From NCBI GenBank assembly GCA_003254925.1, contig QANZ01042066.1, forward strand, positions 75,827 to 139,826: a DNA stretch of 64,000 bases, read 5' to 3'. The notes under the pieces are model-generated. The model was not told the origin of the DNA. It did not search any database and worked only from the letters and a program-made list of their open reading frames with translations. Shown piece by piece: positions 45,613 to 56,763 of the stretch (its first letter is position 1; each line of letters begins with the position of its first letter). This stretch comes from Chamaecrista fasciculata (taxonomy: Eukaryota; Streptophyta; Magnoliopsida; Fabales; Fabaceae). The translations under genes and the position numbers were made by a program.

Positions 45613-46185
45613 AAGATTAGAGACCAAGATGTAAGGTTTGAGAATCTTCAGGGATGCTCTTCACTTTCATTTTGATAGTCAGGGACTAAAGTGAAAGCAA
45701 CTTGAAGTTTTTAGGACTAAACTATAATTTAAAATGGACAGACAACTAACAGTGGGAGGTTTTCAAAACATATGGGATCAAAATTGAGACAAAAAAAAGA
45801 TATAAGACTGATTTGGGACTTGAATTGAAGCAAATATACAGGACCAAATTCGAGACAAAAAAACGTTATAGAACTTGATTTGGGAGCTGGAGCAAAATTA
45901 CAGGACCAACTTCTCACTTTGGCCTTTAATTTAAATACATATCACTCTACGTCATATTTTATTTTAAGCTTTAATATTCTTAATTAAATATATACAAATA
46001 GGAGCAAAACTATATTTCCGATATATATATATATATATATTATGAAAGCCTATCTTCTTTCCAATTTTCCTTCTCAGAGATACTAAAATTAATATACAAA
46101 ATCTTTCCAAAAACTACTTTTTTAGAAATTAATTATATTAATTAAATGCTAGAAAATCATCACAATTCAAACCATTCCAGAATCA
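45613..46185. other. Non-coding stretch with a family P fragment
   Basis: 45700-45930 carries phrases such as GGGATCAAAATTGAGACAAA and ACAGGACCAAATTC in one orientation. The rest is AT-rich, including a (TA)n run at 46019-46040. Confidence 0.45.
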
Positions 46186-46320
46186 TAATAAGTCCGTGAA
46201 TGTTTCCAAACATAAAATAACAAAATAGGCTTCTATGTTAGTTAAGTACGTGTATTGAATATAGCCCTAGTAATTTGACGAAATAATGAATTGAAAATTT
46301 CAAGTGGTATTGATGGCTTT

Positions 46321-46332
46321 ATTATATATATA
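46321..46332 (+). promoter_or_regulatory. TATA box of WRKY copy B
   Basis: ATTATATATATAG about 80 bp upstream of the ATG, matching copy A. Homology to the copy A upstream region runs from about 46186 to 46408. Confidence 0.45.
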
Positions 46333-46408
46333 GACTATAGTGTGTGTCTCCCAAATAGCTATAGATCGAGAACTTCATTATTAATTAATACATCCAAAAA
46401 AGGATCAT

Positions 46409-47630
46409 ATGGATATGGAGAAGAAGACTTCTTTAGATCCAATAGAGGCAATATTATTTGAGGAGCTTATCAAAGGAAGAGATCTTGCTAACAAGTTACT
46501 TCAACTTGTTCGTTGTCATCATACCTATCATCATGGAATTTCCAATAATAATATTATTGGAAATGAAGAAAATGATCTTGTGAACAACATACTTGGATCA
46601 TTCACCAATACCCTTTTTCTCTTGAACACTACAAAAACATATAATTCTTCTTCTTCTTCTTCTTCACCTTCCCACCATCATGCTTACCCTAAAACTCATG
46701 ATCACGACAAGGATCAAAGTTGCAAGATTTTGATGAACCAAGGAAACCAAAGAGGCCGTTATAAGAGAAAGTAAGAACTATATATAATTAATTATAAGGT
46801 CATATAAATTTGGTCTCATATCTTTTGTTGTGCTCCCAATTTGGTCTCATATCTTTTTTGTTGCATTTTTTGTCTCATATTTTTAGCTCAATTGCAGAAT
46901 TGGTCTTATATCTTTGGGTCAGACGCAGAAGTGGTCATATATATATCTTTGCAAAATGATCAACTAATTCTGCAACTTGACCAAGAGATATAGGACCAAA
47001 AATGATATGAGACCAAATTTGTTCTTTGACCTAATTATATAATCATATATATATATATATATGGACAAAAGATGACAACAAATGCCAAGTACATAAGGTT
47101 TGTCATTTATATATATATATATATATATATAATTTCTTCCGAGTCTAATTGATATTTCTATTTAGTGAGAAATATTCAATTAATTAATTAAATGATATTT
47201 GGATTATATTAATGCAGGGACTACTATAGGTGCAGTCACATGTACGAAGAGGGATGCCCAGCAACGAAATATGTTCAAAGGATACAAGAGAATCCTCCCT
47301 TATATAGAACCACATATTTTGGCCTTCATACTTGCAATATTGCCCCTCAAGAATATCCTAATTATGATAACTACCCTTCCATACTAATTAGCTTCAATCA
47401 CACTCATAGTCATAACAATAGTAATAATACCCTTCCTATCCCAACCAAACCCTTTGTATCATCATCATGATCATCTTCTTCTTCTTCTATGAATAAGCTG
47501 GAGGATCATAATATTGTTGAACATGATGATGATGATCCTATGCTATCTTCAATCAAGAAGGTTGAATCCTTTGGTGGGGACGATGTAATTTTGAGGTGTT
47601 TTGAACTCGATGAATTCATGCGTTTTGGTC
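46409..47630 (+). pseudogene. WRKY group III copy B, broken; exons 46409-46770, about 47060-47097, 47218-47470
   Basis: Inverted duplicate of copy A. Exon 1 (MDMEKKTSLDPIEAILFEEL, KGRDLANKLLQLV) starts one ATG later because the first ATG became AAGG. Exon 2 has lost its 5' two-thirds: a (TA)n run leads straight into TATGGACAAAAGATG, so the acceptor and the DGYAWRK part are gone and only YGQKMTTNAKYIR remains. Exon 3 keeps the finger (CSHMYEEGC to HTC) but lacks the linker residues CKSTNTISNYH. It meets a TGA at 47468-47470 in the Ser run; after it the frame continues through NKLEDHNIV and ILRCFELDEFMRFGR to about 47633. A family P element (46793-47033) fills the intron next to the deletion. 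It cannot make a DNA-binding WRKY domain. Confidence 0.8.
46793..47033. mobile_element. Family P MITE in WRKY copy B intron 1
   Basis: CAATTTGGTCTCATATCTTT phrases on the left, AGATATAGGACCAAAAATG and ATATGAGACCAAATTTG on the right, ends GGTCATATAAATTTGG and CTTTGACC. It is not at the same place or orientation context as the M1/P pair in copy A, so the two introns were hit separately. Confidence 0.6.
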
Positions 47631-47633
47631 GAT

Positions 47634-48000
47634 AACGACAACATGAATCGTAACTTGATATTTGGTGCGACAAAGTTAGAGATCGATCTCTGGGCATGCA
47701 ACACTTTTGATTCATCAAGAGGTGTTTCTAACTTCATTAATTTGTATTGTAGTGGTATAGTTGTGTGGTGTACTTGTGCTAGTTCGATGAATATTTTGGA
47801 CTCAAAGTTTGGATTTGGACCATATATAATAATAATTAAGAGAGAGTTTAGCTCTCGTTCTGTAACATATATATAAAGATGTTTGTATACATGAATATAT
47901 GAAAAACAAAATTACAAATATATATAACAAGAACTAATTCGGATTTCTCCATTAAAAGTATCATTGGTATCTGATCTCCACATCATCTTCACTACAATGT
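47634..48000. other. 3' flank of WRKY copy B
   Basis: Partly homologous, inverted, to 25740-25880 downstream of copy A. No gene is seen. (TA)n runs at 47998-48045. Confidence 0.5.
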
Positions 48001-48045
48001 ATATATATATATATATATACAAACAATACATATATATATATATAC

Positions 48046-49324
48046 ACACAACATCTTTAACATCATTCTTGATAGATGCAAGGGAAGGGGGGAAAAAGAT
48101 GAAAGAATATGATTTTGTTTTTCGTGGTTTATTATTCTCAGGCCTGTTGAAGTTAGACGATGATGATAGGAACAAATTGAATTGTTTATGACTGGGTTTG
48201 GAGAATTTCTCTAGTCGTTTCAAAAAGTAAAGGTTGAAGTATACTAATCGGGCCGGTTTATACGATGTTTTCCAAAGGTCTTTTATAGTGTTTTATAAGC
48301 TTATTAGAGTAGTTTTGGCCTCTAAATAAGTTAATCAGAGCCTAGAGTTCATAATTGTAACTTTGTGATTTTATCGGTTTAAAGTGTAATTTTCTCGTGT
48401 TGAATATTTAATTTTTATTTGATATTTTAGATTTGAGAGATTATACATTTTTATGTTGCAATTGTGGGTTTCATGGAGAAAAATCTCTTAGGAATCATTT
48501 GGGACAAACTGGAGGTCAATCAAAATCAGAACAGGCACATTTTACTAAGTGTTGTCAAGGGAGCTCGCCGAATACCCGCAGAATAGTCTAAACTGGCAAA
48601 CAACTGGTGAACGTTTCACCAATTACTCGTTGAATAGTGTAAATTGGCGAATAACTGGAAAATAGTGTTGAATGCAATTTTCTTCATGCCTGACTCAAAT
48701 TCTCACTCATTTGACCCTAAACTTAACCATTAAGACTCGAAATATTAACCCTGAACCGACCCAACTCACCCCATCTTCATAAAAACACACCCTAGAACCC
48801 TCATTCTACCATCTCATACTCCATTCTATACACCCATACCCATGTCCCTTTCTCTCTTCTTCTCCATCTTCATCTTCAACCTTCATTCATGGCCATCTCA
48901 ACTGGGGGAGTTGGAATTGCTGGTACTCTCCACCATATGAGAAGCTAGAAATCTTGCTTAGAGAATAGAGATGATGAGGCTTGAGCATCGGTTTCGACTT
49001 CTAGGGAGTTTTCTATTTTTTAGTCCTTTTACTTAGAGTACTACTAATGTTTTTGAACATTATTGGATTCTCTGATGTAGAATGGCATTTGGGTTTCGTT
49101 CTTGAGCATGAATAGTATATCAAATTTTGATTCATTAATCAGTACTTTTCGTTGTTATCTCTATCATGTTATTGTTGATTGTGTTATAATCTAGATTGAT
49201 GATTGTATAATTGTCAATGAAACTAGCTCTAAGAACTAATTTCACTATTTTGATGAATAATTAGTTAATTAGGATTGGTTGGTTACTTGCTTAAGAACTA
49301 ATTAATTGGGTTAATTAATCATCT
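48046..49324. other. Non-coding stretch
   Basis: No protein-like frame or RNA gene. Around 48555-48670 a loosely repeated GGCGAATAACTGG/GCAAACAACTGGTGAA word occurs three times. Otherwise nothing is recognised. Confidence 0.4.
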
Positions 49325-49378
49325 CACACACCTCTCTCTCTCTCTCACACACACACTCTCTCTCTCCCTCTCTCTCAT
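49325..49378. repeat. (CT)n/(CA)n microsatellite
   Basis: CTCTCTCTC, CACACACA and CTCTCTC runs. Confidence 0.85.
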
Positions 49379-49489
49379 ATATATAGAAATATATTATATA
49401 TATAATTTATATTAATTTAATTGAAAAAAAAATATTTGTGTTCATTTGCAATGTTGGTTTTTTAGTACCAATATTCCTCTATTTGTTTT

Positions 49490-49673
49490 TTTTTTGGTTG
49501 GCCAAGGTATCCCCTAGCCCGATGGGCTCAGGACTAATCCTTCGCGGATCTGAGCTCAATTTAAGGGTTTGCCGCTGGCCAATTGGTTGCTGCATACACA
49601 AGGCGGGAATCGAACCCCCGACACTTGCTTAAGCGACCTAGTGAGCTAACCACTAGACCAACCAAATTTGGTT
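49490..49673 (-). mobile_element. tRNA-derived SINE, 184 bp, perfect 19-bp TSD
   Basis: On the minus strand it starts with TGGTCTAGTGGTTAGC (pol III box A) and has GGTTCGATTCC (box B) about 40 bp on. The body is GCAGCAACCAATTGGCCAGC and then GGGCTAGGGGATACCTTGGCC, ending in a short A run (T run on plus). The 19-mer ATATTCCTCTATTTGTTTT flanks it at 49471-49489 and 49674-49692. This is the better of two copies; the other is at 4343-4526. Confidence 0.88.
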
Positions 49674-49692
49674 ATATTCCTCTATTTGTTTT

Positions 49693-50155
49693 GAGTAAAT
49701 TAGACAATTGAATCCCCAAATTATTTTTTAAGTTACAATATTCTTTTATTCTCTTTACTGCATTTTTTTAGAAAAGGAAAACAATTAATGATCTTCACTT
49801 TTATAGGCATTTTGGTCCTCAAACTATGAGCTCAGTTTCCTTGGCTCATAAAACTATATTTTGTTGTTTTTTCCCTCAAACTATGCAATTAGTTTCATTT
49901 TGGTCGTCAAACTATTTTTATTCTATATTCGTGTCCAAAATTATCTGATGATTATATGCTATGCATAATGGACAAATAACGGTTAATTTTTTGTTGGGAA
50001 AATATACAAGTTTCTATATGTCTGTTACTTTTTTGGTTCGAATCATGGGTAGCCAGAAAATTGCAATGTTGTTTTGTTTTTTTTTATCTCAATGTTTTTC
50101 TATTTGTTTGAGTAAAGTATATAATTGAATCCAATTTTTTTAAGGTACAATCTTC
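49693..50155. other. Non-coding stretch with family T phrases
   Basis: TTTTGGTCCTCAAACTATGA and related phrases at 49810-49925; otherwise AT-rich. No gene. Confidence 0.45.
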
Positions 50156-51246
50156 TGATGGAGATTGTGCCCTAGAGCCAATCATTTTATATATATGTGT
50201 TTGTTTGAACATATTATTTTGATTAATTTATAGATGATAAATTATGTCGTTATCATATTATTAGCATGTTTACTGTGATAACAGTCCTTGATTAGTTATG
50301 TGATAATTAGTCTAAACTGTCTCTGGTCGATCATTCTCGTGGGAACGTGAATGAACCAAGACCAGCACGACCTCGGTGTATAGAGATACACACATGTGAT
50401 GCTTCTCGAGAGTCATGGTGCAATTATGTAATGGGTTCCAAATTGCTGGACCGACTCGGAGAGTCCTGCATGGGTTTAATCATAAGCTAGTCTCTCCTGT
50501 ACACCTGTCACGATGCCCTTAGACCTGAGGTCTTGACTATTCCGGCGTTGTAGATGACGAACTTTGGCCTAGTCCAACGTTGCCCGTAACAGTGTAGCCA
50601 TACAAGCTAGGTACGGGTTTGGTTGTTTACCGTGCTGAGGAATGTGGTTAACCAAGAAGGAATTTTGCCCCTCATTAAGATGAGAGATATTTAACTAGGC
50701 CCCTCGATGAGTCTGTCCAAGGAATGTGTGGCCACACAGGAAATAAGACTAACTCAAGGAATCGAGAAAGTTGTGGTTTGGAATAAGGATGATGTTCCCA
50801 TGCCTTATCCATGACCAAAATATTGTGTGACAATAGGGATTATGACAAGGTGGTAGTAAGGTTAAATCGGTTTTGTTAAAACGATAACTCACGTGTTTTG
50901 GGTAGTCGTGATGGCTTGTTAGAGTCCGCTCTCGACTTGTGAGTCATAGAGATGGCTTGCTGCCAACTTCACGTGAGGCCTGCTGGGTCACACACGAGCA
51001 GGATCAAGACACCATAATGGGACACGAATTAGAGTTTAATTCGTGGGTCACTTTAGTGACACAATTTAAGACATAATTGAATGTCTGGGACATGAAGTCT
51101 TGTCTTAAATTAAATCTACGTTTATGATATTTAAATTTGTTAGACAAGTTTAAATATATTAATTGTTAAATAGTTAATTTGATTAATCTATTTACAATTA
51201 AATTCTTGTTTAAAATATTAGGGAATAATAAATTAAATAAGCTTCC
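50156..51246 (+). repeat. Truncated LTR, start of the 11535-13833 family
   Basis: TGATGGAGATTGTGCCCTAG through GACACGAATTAGAG and AATATTAGGGAATAATAAAT follows the solo LTR from its first base to about 12620. It then stops at AAGCTTCCTAA, where a patchwork region begins. The U3 end, TATA box and U5 are absent. Confidence 0.8.
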
Positions 51247-51500
51247 TAAGGACTATTTTGATAAATATCATAAACTTTTGGGATATTGATGAGAGGGTTT
51301 TTGATTTGTGGGCTTGATGAGTAGATCCACTATAATTTTAGTGCTTTGTTTTTTAAGTAGATTCGCTATAATTTTAGTGCTTTTTTTTTTAAGTAGATCC
51401 GCTACTTATTACTCATCATAAGTAGATCCATCTGGTGGGCTTGTAGCCTGCTGGATCGAGGGCACGCCCTGCCATTTGGGCCTCCTTTCAGTTTATTACT
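51247..51500. repeat. Patchwork of short copied segments (templated-insertion scar)
   Basis: In order: AAGGACTATTTTGATAAATA to TTTTGGGA (also at 51699), ATATTGATGAGAGGG to GGGCTTGAT (also at 51534), two shortened copies of the 64-bp word flanking the Tat element, then about 58 bp of Tat LTR (GATCCATCTGGTGGGC to TTTGGGCCTCC) that match the left LTR at 9846-9903 better than the right one. Confidence 0.75.
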
Positions 51501-51959
51501 TTCTTCAAATATCATAAGCTTCCTAAGTTTATGATATTGATGAGAGGGTTTTTGATTTGTGGGCTTGATTTTGGAAAAAAATTGGGGGTTTTGATTTGTT
51601 TGTAGTGTACTTGAATGAAAATTTCAGCTTCTGCTAGTTAAATATGAGGATTTTTTGATAAATCATAGATGCTCTTTTTTCTTTTGAGGTTCTAAGGACT
51701 ATTTTGATAAATATTATAAACTTTTGGGATTAAAGTGTAATTAAATCAGGACCTATTCAAAAGAAATCTTATGAAAAGAGAAAATTCTATAATATTAGAA
51801 TTCTAAAGACCTTTTTTAATTATTTTCAACTCAACAGTAAAATTACATAATGTACCATTTAGTTTTTGTTTTCTTTATGTTTTGATCCCTTTTAGTAAAG
51901 GGAAAGGACTTAAACGCATAAGAGAAGACTTATTGGGAGGTTTTTGACATTTTAAGGTG
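51501..51959. other. Non-coding stretch
   Basis: Holds the source-like copies of two scar segments (51534-51570 and 51695-51727). No gene is seen. Confidence 0.45.
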
Positions 51960-52125
51960 GTCACAATCACATTTTCCGTTAAATCCTAACGGAAATAAAG
52001 CACAGGGGACCAATTCGCTAACGGAGCAAACCACAGGGCACCAAACTGCAAAAATTTTTCTTTCAGGGTACCAAAGTGGGATCGCCCCTAACCACAGGGT
52101 ACCAAACTACAATTTACCCGTTTTA
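51960..52125. mobile_element. Half of a family M2 element
   Basis: CCACAGGGTACCAAACTACA and CAGGGTACCAAAGTGGGATC phrases in one orientation, ending CAATTTACCC. The other arm is missing. Confidence 0.5.
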
Positions 52126-52789
52126 GAAACTAAAAAAATCAGATTTAGGAATGATGGGTGTTGAGCAGCCACTTGAAGATGGTGAGAAAAGACATGATTA
52201 TTCAATTACCATAGAAGGGATGCAATTAATTGCAAGAAATTAGGACATTTTTGGAAAATAAAAAAAAAACAAATTTAGGAAGTGGGGGCAAGGAGAGGGA
52301 TTACTTTGATTGGGAGAGGGTATTTCTGGAAACAAATGTTGTAAACAACTCACATATTTAAAGTATAAAGATAAAGATAATAATCCAAGTTTATCCTGGT
52401 TTGGCATATTTTTCGAACTATTCCTTATGTTACTCTAAATCGTCATCAAATATTCACATCATATTTTGGCCAAAAAAAAAAATATTCACATCATATGTTT
52501 TTTTTAGAATAAAAATTGAAATTATGCATATGCATTCATATCGTCATGCGGACTTAAGATTTTGCCCGCAAATAAGTGAAAATTCAAAATTCAAATAAGG
52601 TTAAATTTAATATTTGATTTCCATGATTCTGTTAAATTTATAATTAGATTTATGCATTTTATTGGTAGAAGATGAATTTAGGTGAGGTGATGACTTGTCA
52701 ATCCAGGGTCAAGGCATGTCTCTAAACTCAAAAAGCACTTCCAGATAACCCATGCAAAGTTTCAATAATTTTTTTATATAATCGATCAA
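52126..52789. other. AT-rich non-coding stretch
   Basis: No gene, RNA or clear repeat is recognised. Confidence 0.4.
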
Positions 52790-54745
52790 TTTTTAAAATC
52801 AAAGGTTATATAACCTTTTATTAAACTGAAGAAAATCTTTATACTTATTTTAGCCAAAAGAAATGTTACATAAACATTAACAAAATTTTGGGACAATCTT
52901 GGATTCTCCAAAAACGAAAAATCCTATCTACTTTATTGTCGAGGACTATATTTTCATATTACATATATATATACGAGGTCAAAGTACATTTTTGGTCCCA
53001 AACTTTTGCTCATGTCTCAATTTAGTCCAATATCAGTTTTTGTTACATTTTTGTTCTTTATCTTATAATCAGGTTGCAAAATTGGTCTTATATCTTTTGG
53101 TCAGGTTTCAAAATTTGTCTTATATCTTTGGGTCAGGTTCCAGAATTGGTCTTATATATATTTATAAAAAGTTCCACATTGTAGAACTAACGGTGAAATT
53201 TTTTACAAAAATATGAAACTAAATATGTAACAGAAAAGATATGAAACTAATTTTACACCTGACCAAAGTGGTGACAGTGCAGTGGAACATTTATGATCTC
53301 CTCTCCTTCGTGATTCTATGGGCATTAGGAATGATAGGATGGTTAGGGTTGTTTAAATCCGTTTTGTTTTTCCTTTTGTGTTTTTTTTAGTTGTTTTGGT
53401 GCCCTATACCTTGGCGTGGGGTGAAGTTTTTTCTGATTTTTTTAAGCCCCTTCTTACCAAAGAAAAAACATGAAACAAAAATAATAGAGGATCAAAGTGA
53501 GACCTGACTAAAAATACACATTGGCCTATATATACTAACATGATGCATTAAGAAAATCCATATAATTTAGCCAAGAGTAAATGTTTTAGATATAATAAAA
53601 GAAGTCTTTCTATTATTATTATTTTATTGGTCTATATTGTAATATTTTTCTTGATGACGTATGAAACAGGTTTGGGACCTGGGACGAAGCAGCCATTCTT
53701 CTGGATTTTGTTTTTTATTTATGGAAATTCTTCTGGAATTCTTATTTTCGAAGAAATGTAATTTATGTGCTAAATGCTAATAAGTCCTTTTTACACTACT
53801 AAAGAAACGTGCTATAATAATTAGCTCATTATTGACTAATCGTTAAATCTATACATGCATGCTCATTGTACAAACTAGTGGATATATAGAAATGTTATTT
53901 TCAATGTCCACACTCTTTAGAAGGAAATGAAAACAGAATATCGGTATTTTAAAATAACAATAATAATAATAATAAACTTGTTTCATGCAAATTGACAAAG
54001 AAAAAGAGTACATACATATTAAACATCAAAGGAGAACCTCACTGTTGCATAATCTCTAAACCTATTTTCCTCTAAATTTAATGTGTGTTTTATTGTTTCA
54101 TAAAAATAGTGCAAAAATCAGTGTTTTAGATCATGTATGATGTTTGGGAGAATATGCATCATCTTTTAACAAAATATTATAACTTTTTGTTGGTTGAATT
54201 TTTATCTAAATATTAAATAAGTTTATTTGTCATTTTCATGAGCCTCTTTATTTGCAAGATTTTGATTACAAATAAAATGAAAGTTTAAGGATCTAATTGT
54301 AAAACTTGAAACTATATAAACTTAATTAACTGAAATTTTATGGAAATTATATATAGAGATTATTAAATTAGTTAGACCTTATAAAATTTATGAAGCAAAT
54401 TCTTTAACCTTATTTCATAAAAATGGGATAGATACATATTTTATGTATTTGGAACGTATATTATGTTAAATTAGGCATGTGAATTTTGAATACACATGTC
54501 AAAATTTGAATGCACCCAAAGCTGGACTTTTCAAAAGAAACAAAATTTAAGCTTATATATATATGCTATCAAGTTCTTTAACATATTGACAAGTTGGATA
54601 TTTTAATAAACCGTGTGTGTGTATATATATACAAATTGATAGAAAAAATATAAATTATTGTATTTTTTTAAATCTAATCTTTAATTTTGCCAAATCATTT
54701 ATCATATAAAAATGGTCAAAATCCTTTTTTAGTCCTCAAACTATA
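52790..54745. repeat. S2 block, second copy (inverted relative to 30690-34670)
   Basis: 52790-52930 matches 34530-34660, 53530-54045 matches 34062-34480, 54170-54615 matches 31210-31615, and 54615-54745 matches 30720-30840, all as reverse complements. Each copy has its own insertions (a family P element here; a MITE and a Copia piece in the other). Non-coding. Confidence 0.7.
52975..53290. mobile_element. Family P MITE
   Basis: AAGTACATTTTTGGTCCCAA and TTGGTCTTATATCTTTTGGT phrases on the left, AAAGATATGAAACTAATTTT on the right. It is inserted in the S2 block. Confidence 0.55.
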
Positions 54746-55289
54746 GGGTTAATTTTGTTTTTTATTCTTAAATTATTTTTTATTTTGTTATTACCCTCAT
54801 ATTTTCTGATTTGTTCAATCAAAAATCTCAAATGTAAAATTGTTGATGTTTTGTCGTTATGTGTGAATTGATATGATGAGGTGTATAATATTTCTTTCAT
54901 ATGTGACAAAAATGTTGACATTGATAAAATAATACTTTTTAGGGCAATAATGACACTAAACAGGCCATTGATAACAAATTTGTATCCTTTATAGTCTCTT
55001 AGGAGTGTAGTGGTGAGAGAGAAAGTGTGAGTACGACTCACTTTCTCTCTCTACTTATTCCTTTTTCTCTTAACACTATATCTATAATGCACTATAGATA
55101 ATCTAAATTGCCATTAATGGAGCACCTTAATTTGTTCACTTCAAATTGACACAATTTTTAATAAAACAAAAATAAAAGGGATTATGTTATGGAAAACAAT
55201 GTAGATAGAGCAAATAAAAGTTTTGTTCCTTTATCTCTCATCATAAACGCTGTGTAATATAAAAAAATAAATTATAAATTAAAACCGAC
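54746..55289. other. Non-coding stretch
   Basis: Begins within a family T phrase. A short palindrome GTGAGTACGACTCAC lies near 55028. No gene is seen. Confidence 0.4.
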
Positions 55290-55972
55290 TCCAAATTCTT
55301 AATTTTACAAGACATGACACAACATATATATATAATATAATATATTATAATATAATTTCAAGAAAAATAAACAAAAATTCATAAATACAAATAAAAATTT
55401 TGAAAATTGCAAATGACGTCATATATGTTCGTACTCCATATTCAAAAAACTATAAATGGAGTACTCTTTCTATGCATTATCAAAATATGTACTAGAATTT
55501 AATAGGCATATATAAGTAAACAAGCAGAATATATTCCGAAGAATCTAGCTAAAAAGTCATTTCAAGATCAATTTCATTTTGTCCTCAACTATTGTTATTG
55601 CCTTCATCAGCAAATATAACCCCCTGCAACTTCGGTTCATCAAACGCTGATGAGTGATGATGAATGACGATGAATGATGGTGAACAACGATGAACGACGG
55701 TGGACGGTGATGAATGGCGATGAACATCGGTGAACAAAGGTGAGCAAAAGTTGCCGAGAGATTTTTGTCGAAAGGGATATGAGAAAATCCAAAATTGATT
55801 TTCTAGGTTAAAAAATTTACATTTAAGGAGAAGTTGGGTCGAAGACGTGTCCAAGCCGTATCCGAGCCGTGTCCGAGCCGTTGAAAGCCACTAAACTATC
55901 CCGACACGTCGAGACGCGTGTCGCACGCGTGTCTGTGTCCGACACGTCAGTGAAATAGCATGTCCGTGCTTC
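55290..55972. mobile_element. Longer relative of the GAAGCATGGA MITE
   Basis: CCAAATTCTTAATTTTACAA with GACATGACAC at left parallels 30934-30976, and TGTGTCCGACACGTCAG to CATGTCCGTGCTTCC at right parallels 31140-31202. It is about twice the length, with an internal repeat at 55646-55745. The left terminus is lost. Confidence 0.5.
55646..55745. repeat. Degenerate 9-10 bp tandem repeat (GATGAACGA/GGTGAACAA)
   Basis: About ten units of GATGAATGA, GGTGAACAAC and similar. An open frame across it is repeat-derived. Confidence 0.7.
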
Positions 55973-56030
55973 CTAGGTCTTTACCCTACTTTTTATTCAC
56001 TTTTTCCTCTTTTCCCCACTTTCTCCTCTA

Positions 56031-56158
56031 GGCCTATCATTTTTTCTCTCTTATAGGATCCTATCCTCCTCATTTTGGGGATCAAGGGAGGCAAGGCCTA
56101 TCATTTTTTCTCTCTTATAGGATCCTATCCTCCTCATTTTGGGGATCAAGGGAGGCAA
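56031..56158. repeat. Perfect 64-bp tandem duplication
   Basis: GGCCTATCATTTTTTCTCTC to GGGATCAAGGGAGGCAA occurs twice without a mismatch, so it is recent. Confidence 0.9.
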
Positions 56159-56763
56159 GGGCTAATTTTTTGCTGTATATTATGTATATTTGTATGTTGG
56201 GAAGCGAAGAAAACAGGAAATGTTGGCAAGGGCTAATTGATTTAATGTGTTTCGCGCAATTTTTCTAAAAATGTTTTCTGGAAATGTTTCTTCAAATAGA
56301 CTGAAAACAGGAAATGTCTAAAAGACGTTTCCAGTATTTCCAACAACAAACTTCTGAATATTTTGCAACTTTATACAAAAGTAAACTATTTATGGCCTAT
56401 TTGGCATGGAGTTATAACTCCTTTATATCTATCTCTTTTATCTCCCAGTACTCCTTTAATACAAGAGCTATAGTATAATATCTCGTTTGTTTTACCGTTA
56501 TGTTCCCCTCATTTATTTTTCTCCTTTATCTCTTCTTTATCTTCCAAAATTACTAACATATCATTACTCAACTACTTATAATTACTTACTCTTTACTATA
56601 TAATAATAAAATACTCAAAGGGCATATTTGTAAATTACATATTAAAATATCCTTATTTATTACCCTTACAACTTTCTCTTTGCACTCCATTCATCATTTC
56701 TTACTATTTTCTTTTCTCCTTTTCTAACTCACACCCCTCCCTCTCTCTCTCTCTCTCACACAC
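56159..56763. other. Non-coding stretch
   Basis: Contains ATGGCCTATTTGGCATGGAG near 56393, similar to MITE ends of the GGCCTGTTTGG type. A possible partner end AAAACAGGCCC lies at about 60709-60719, which would enclose the satellite. A (CT)n run is at 56740-56758. No gene. Confidence 0.4.

Noticed and set aside
47964-48191. Short frames over the TA repeats downstream of WRKY copy B
   Set aside because: Microsatellite translation (YIYIYI) with no domain.
49490-49673. Intact tRNA gene
   Set aside because: Box A and B are present, but the acceptor stem does not close, and a non-tRNA body, tail and 19-bp duplication show a SINE.
55585-55854. 89-codon frame with His/Ser repeats
   Set aside because: Produced by the degenerate 9-10 bp tandem repeat.
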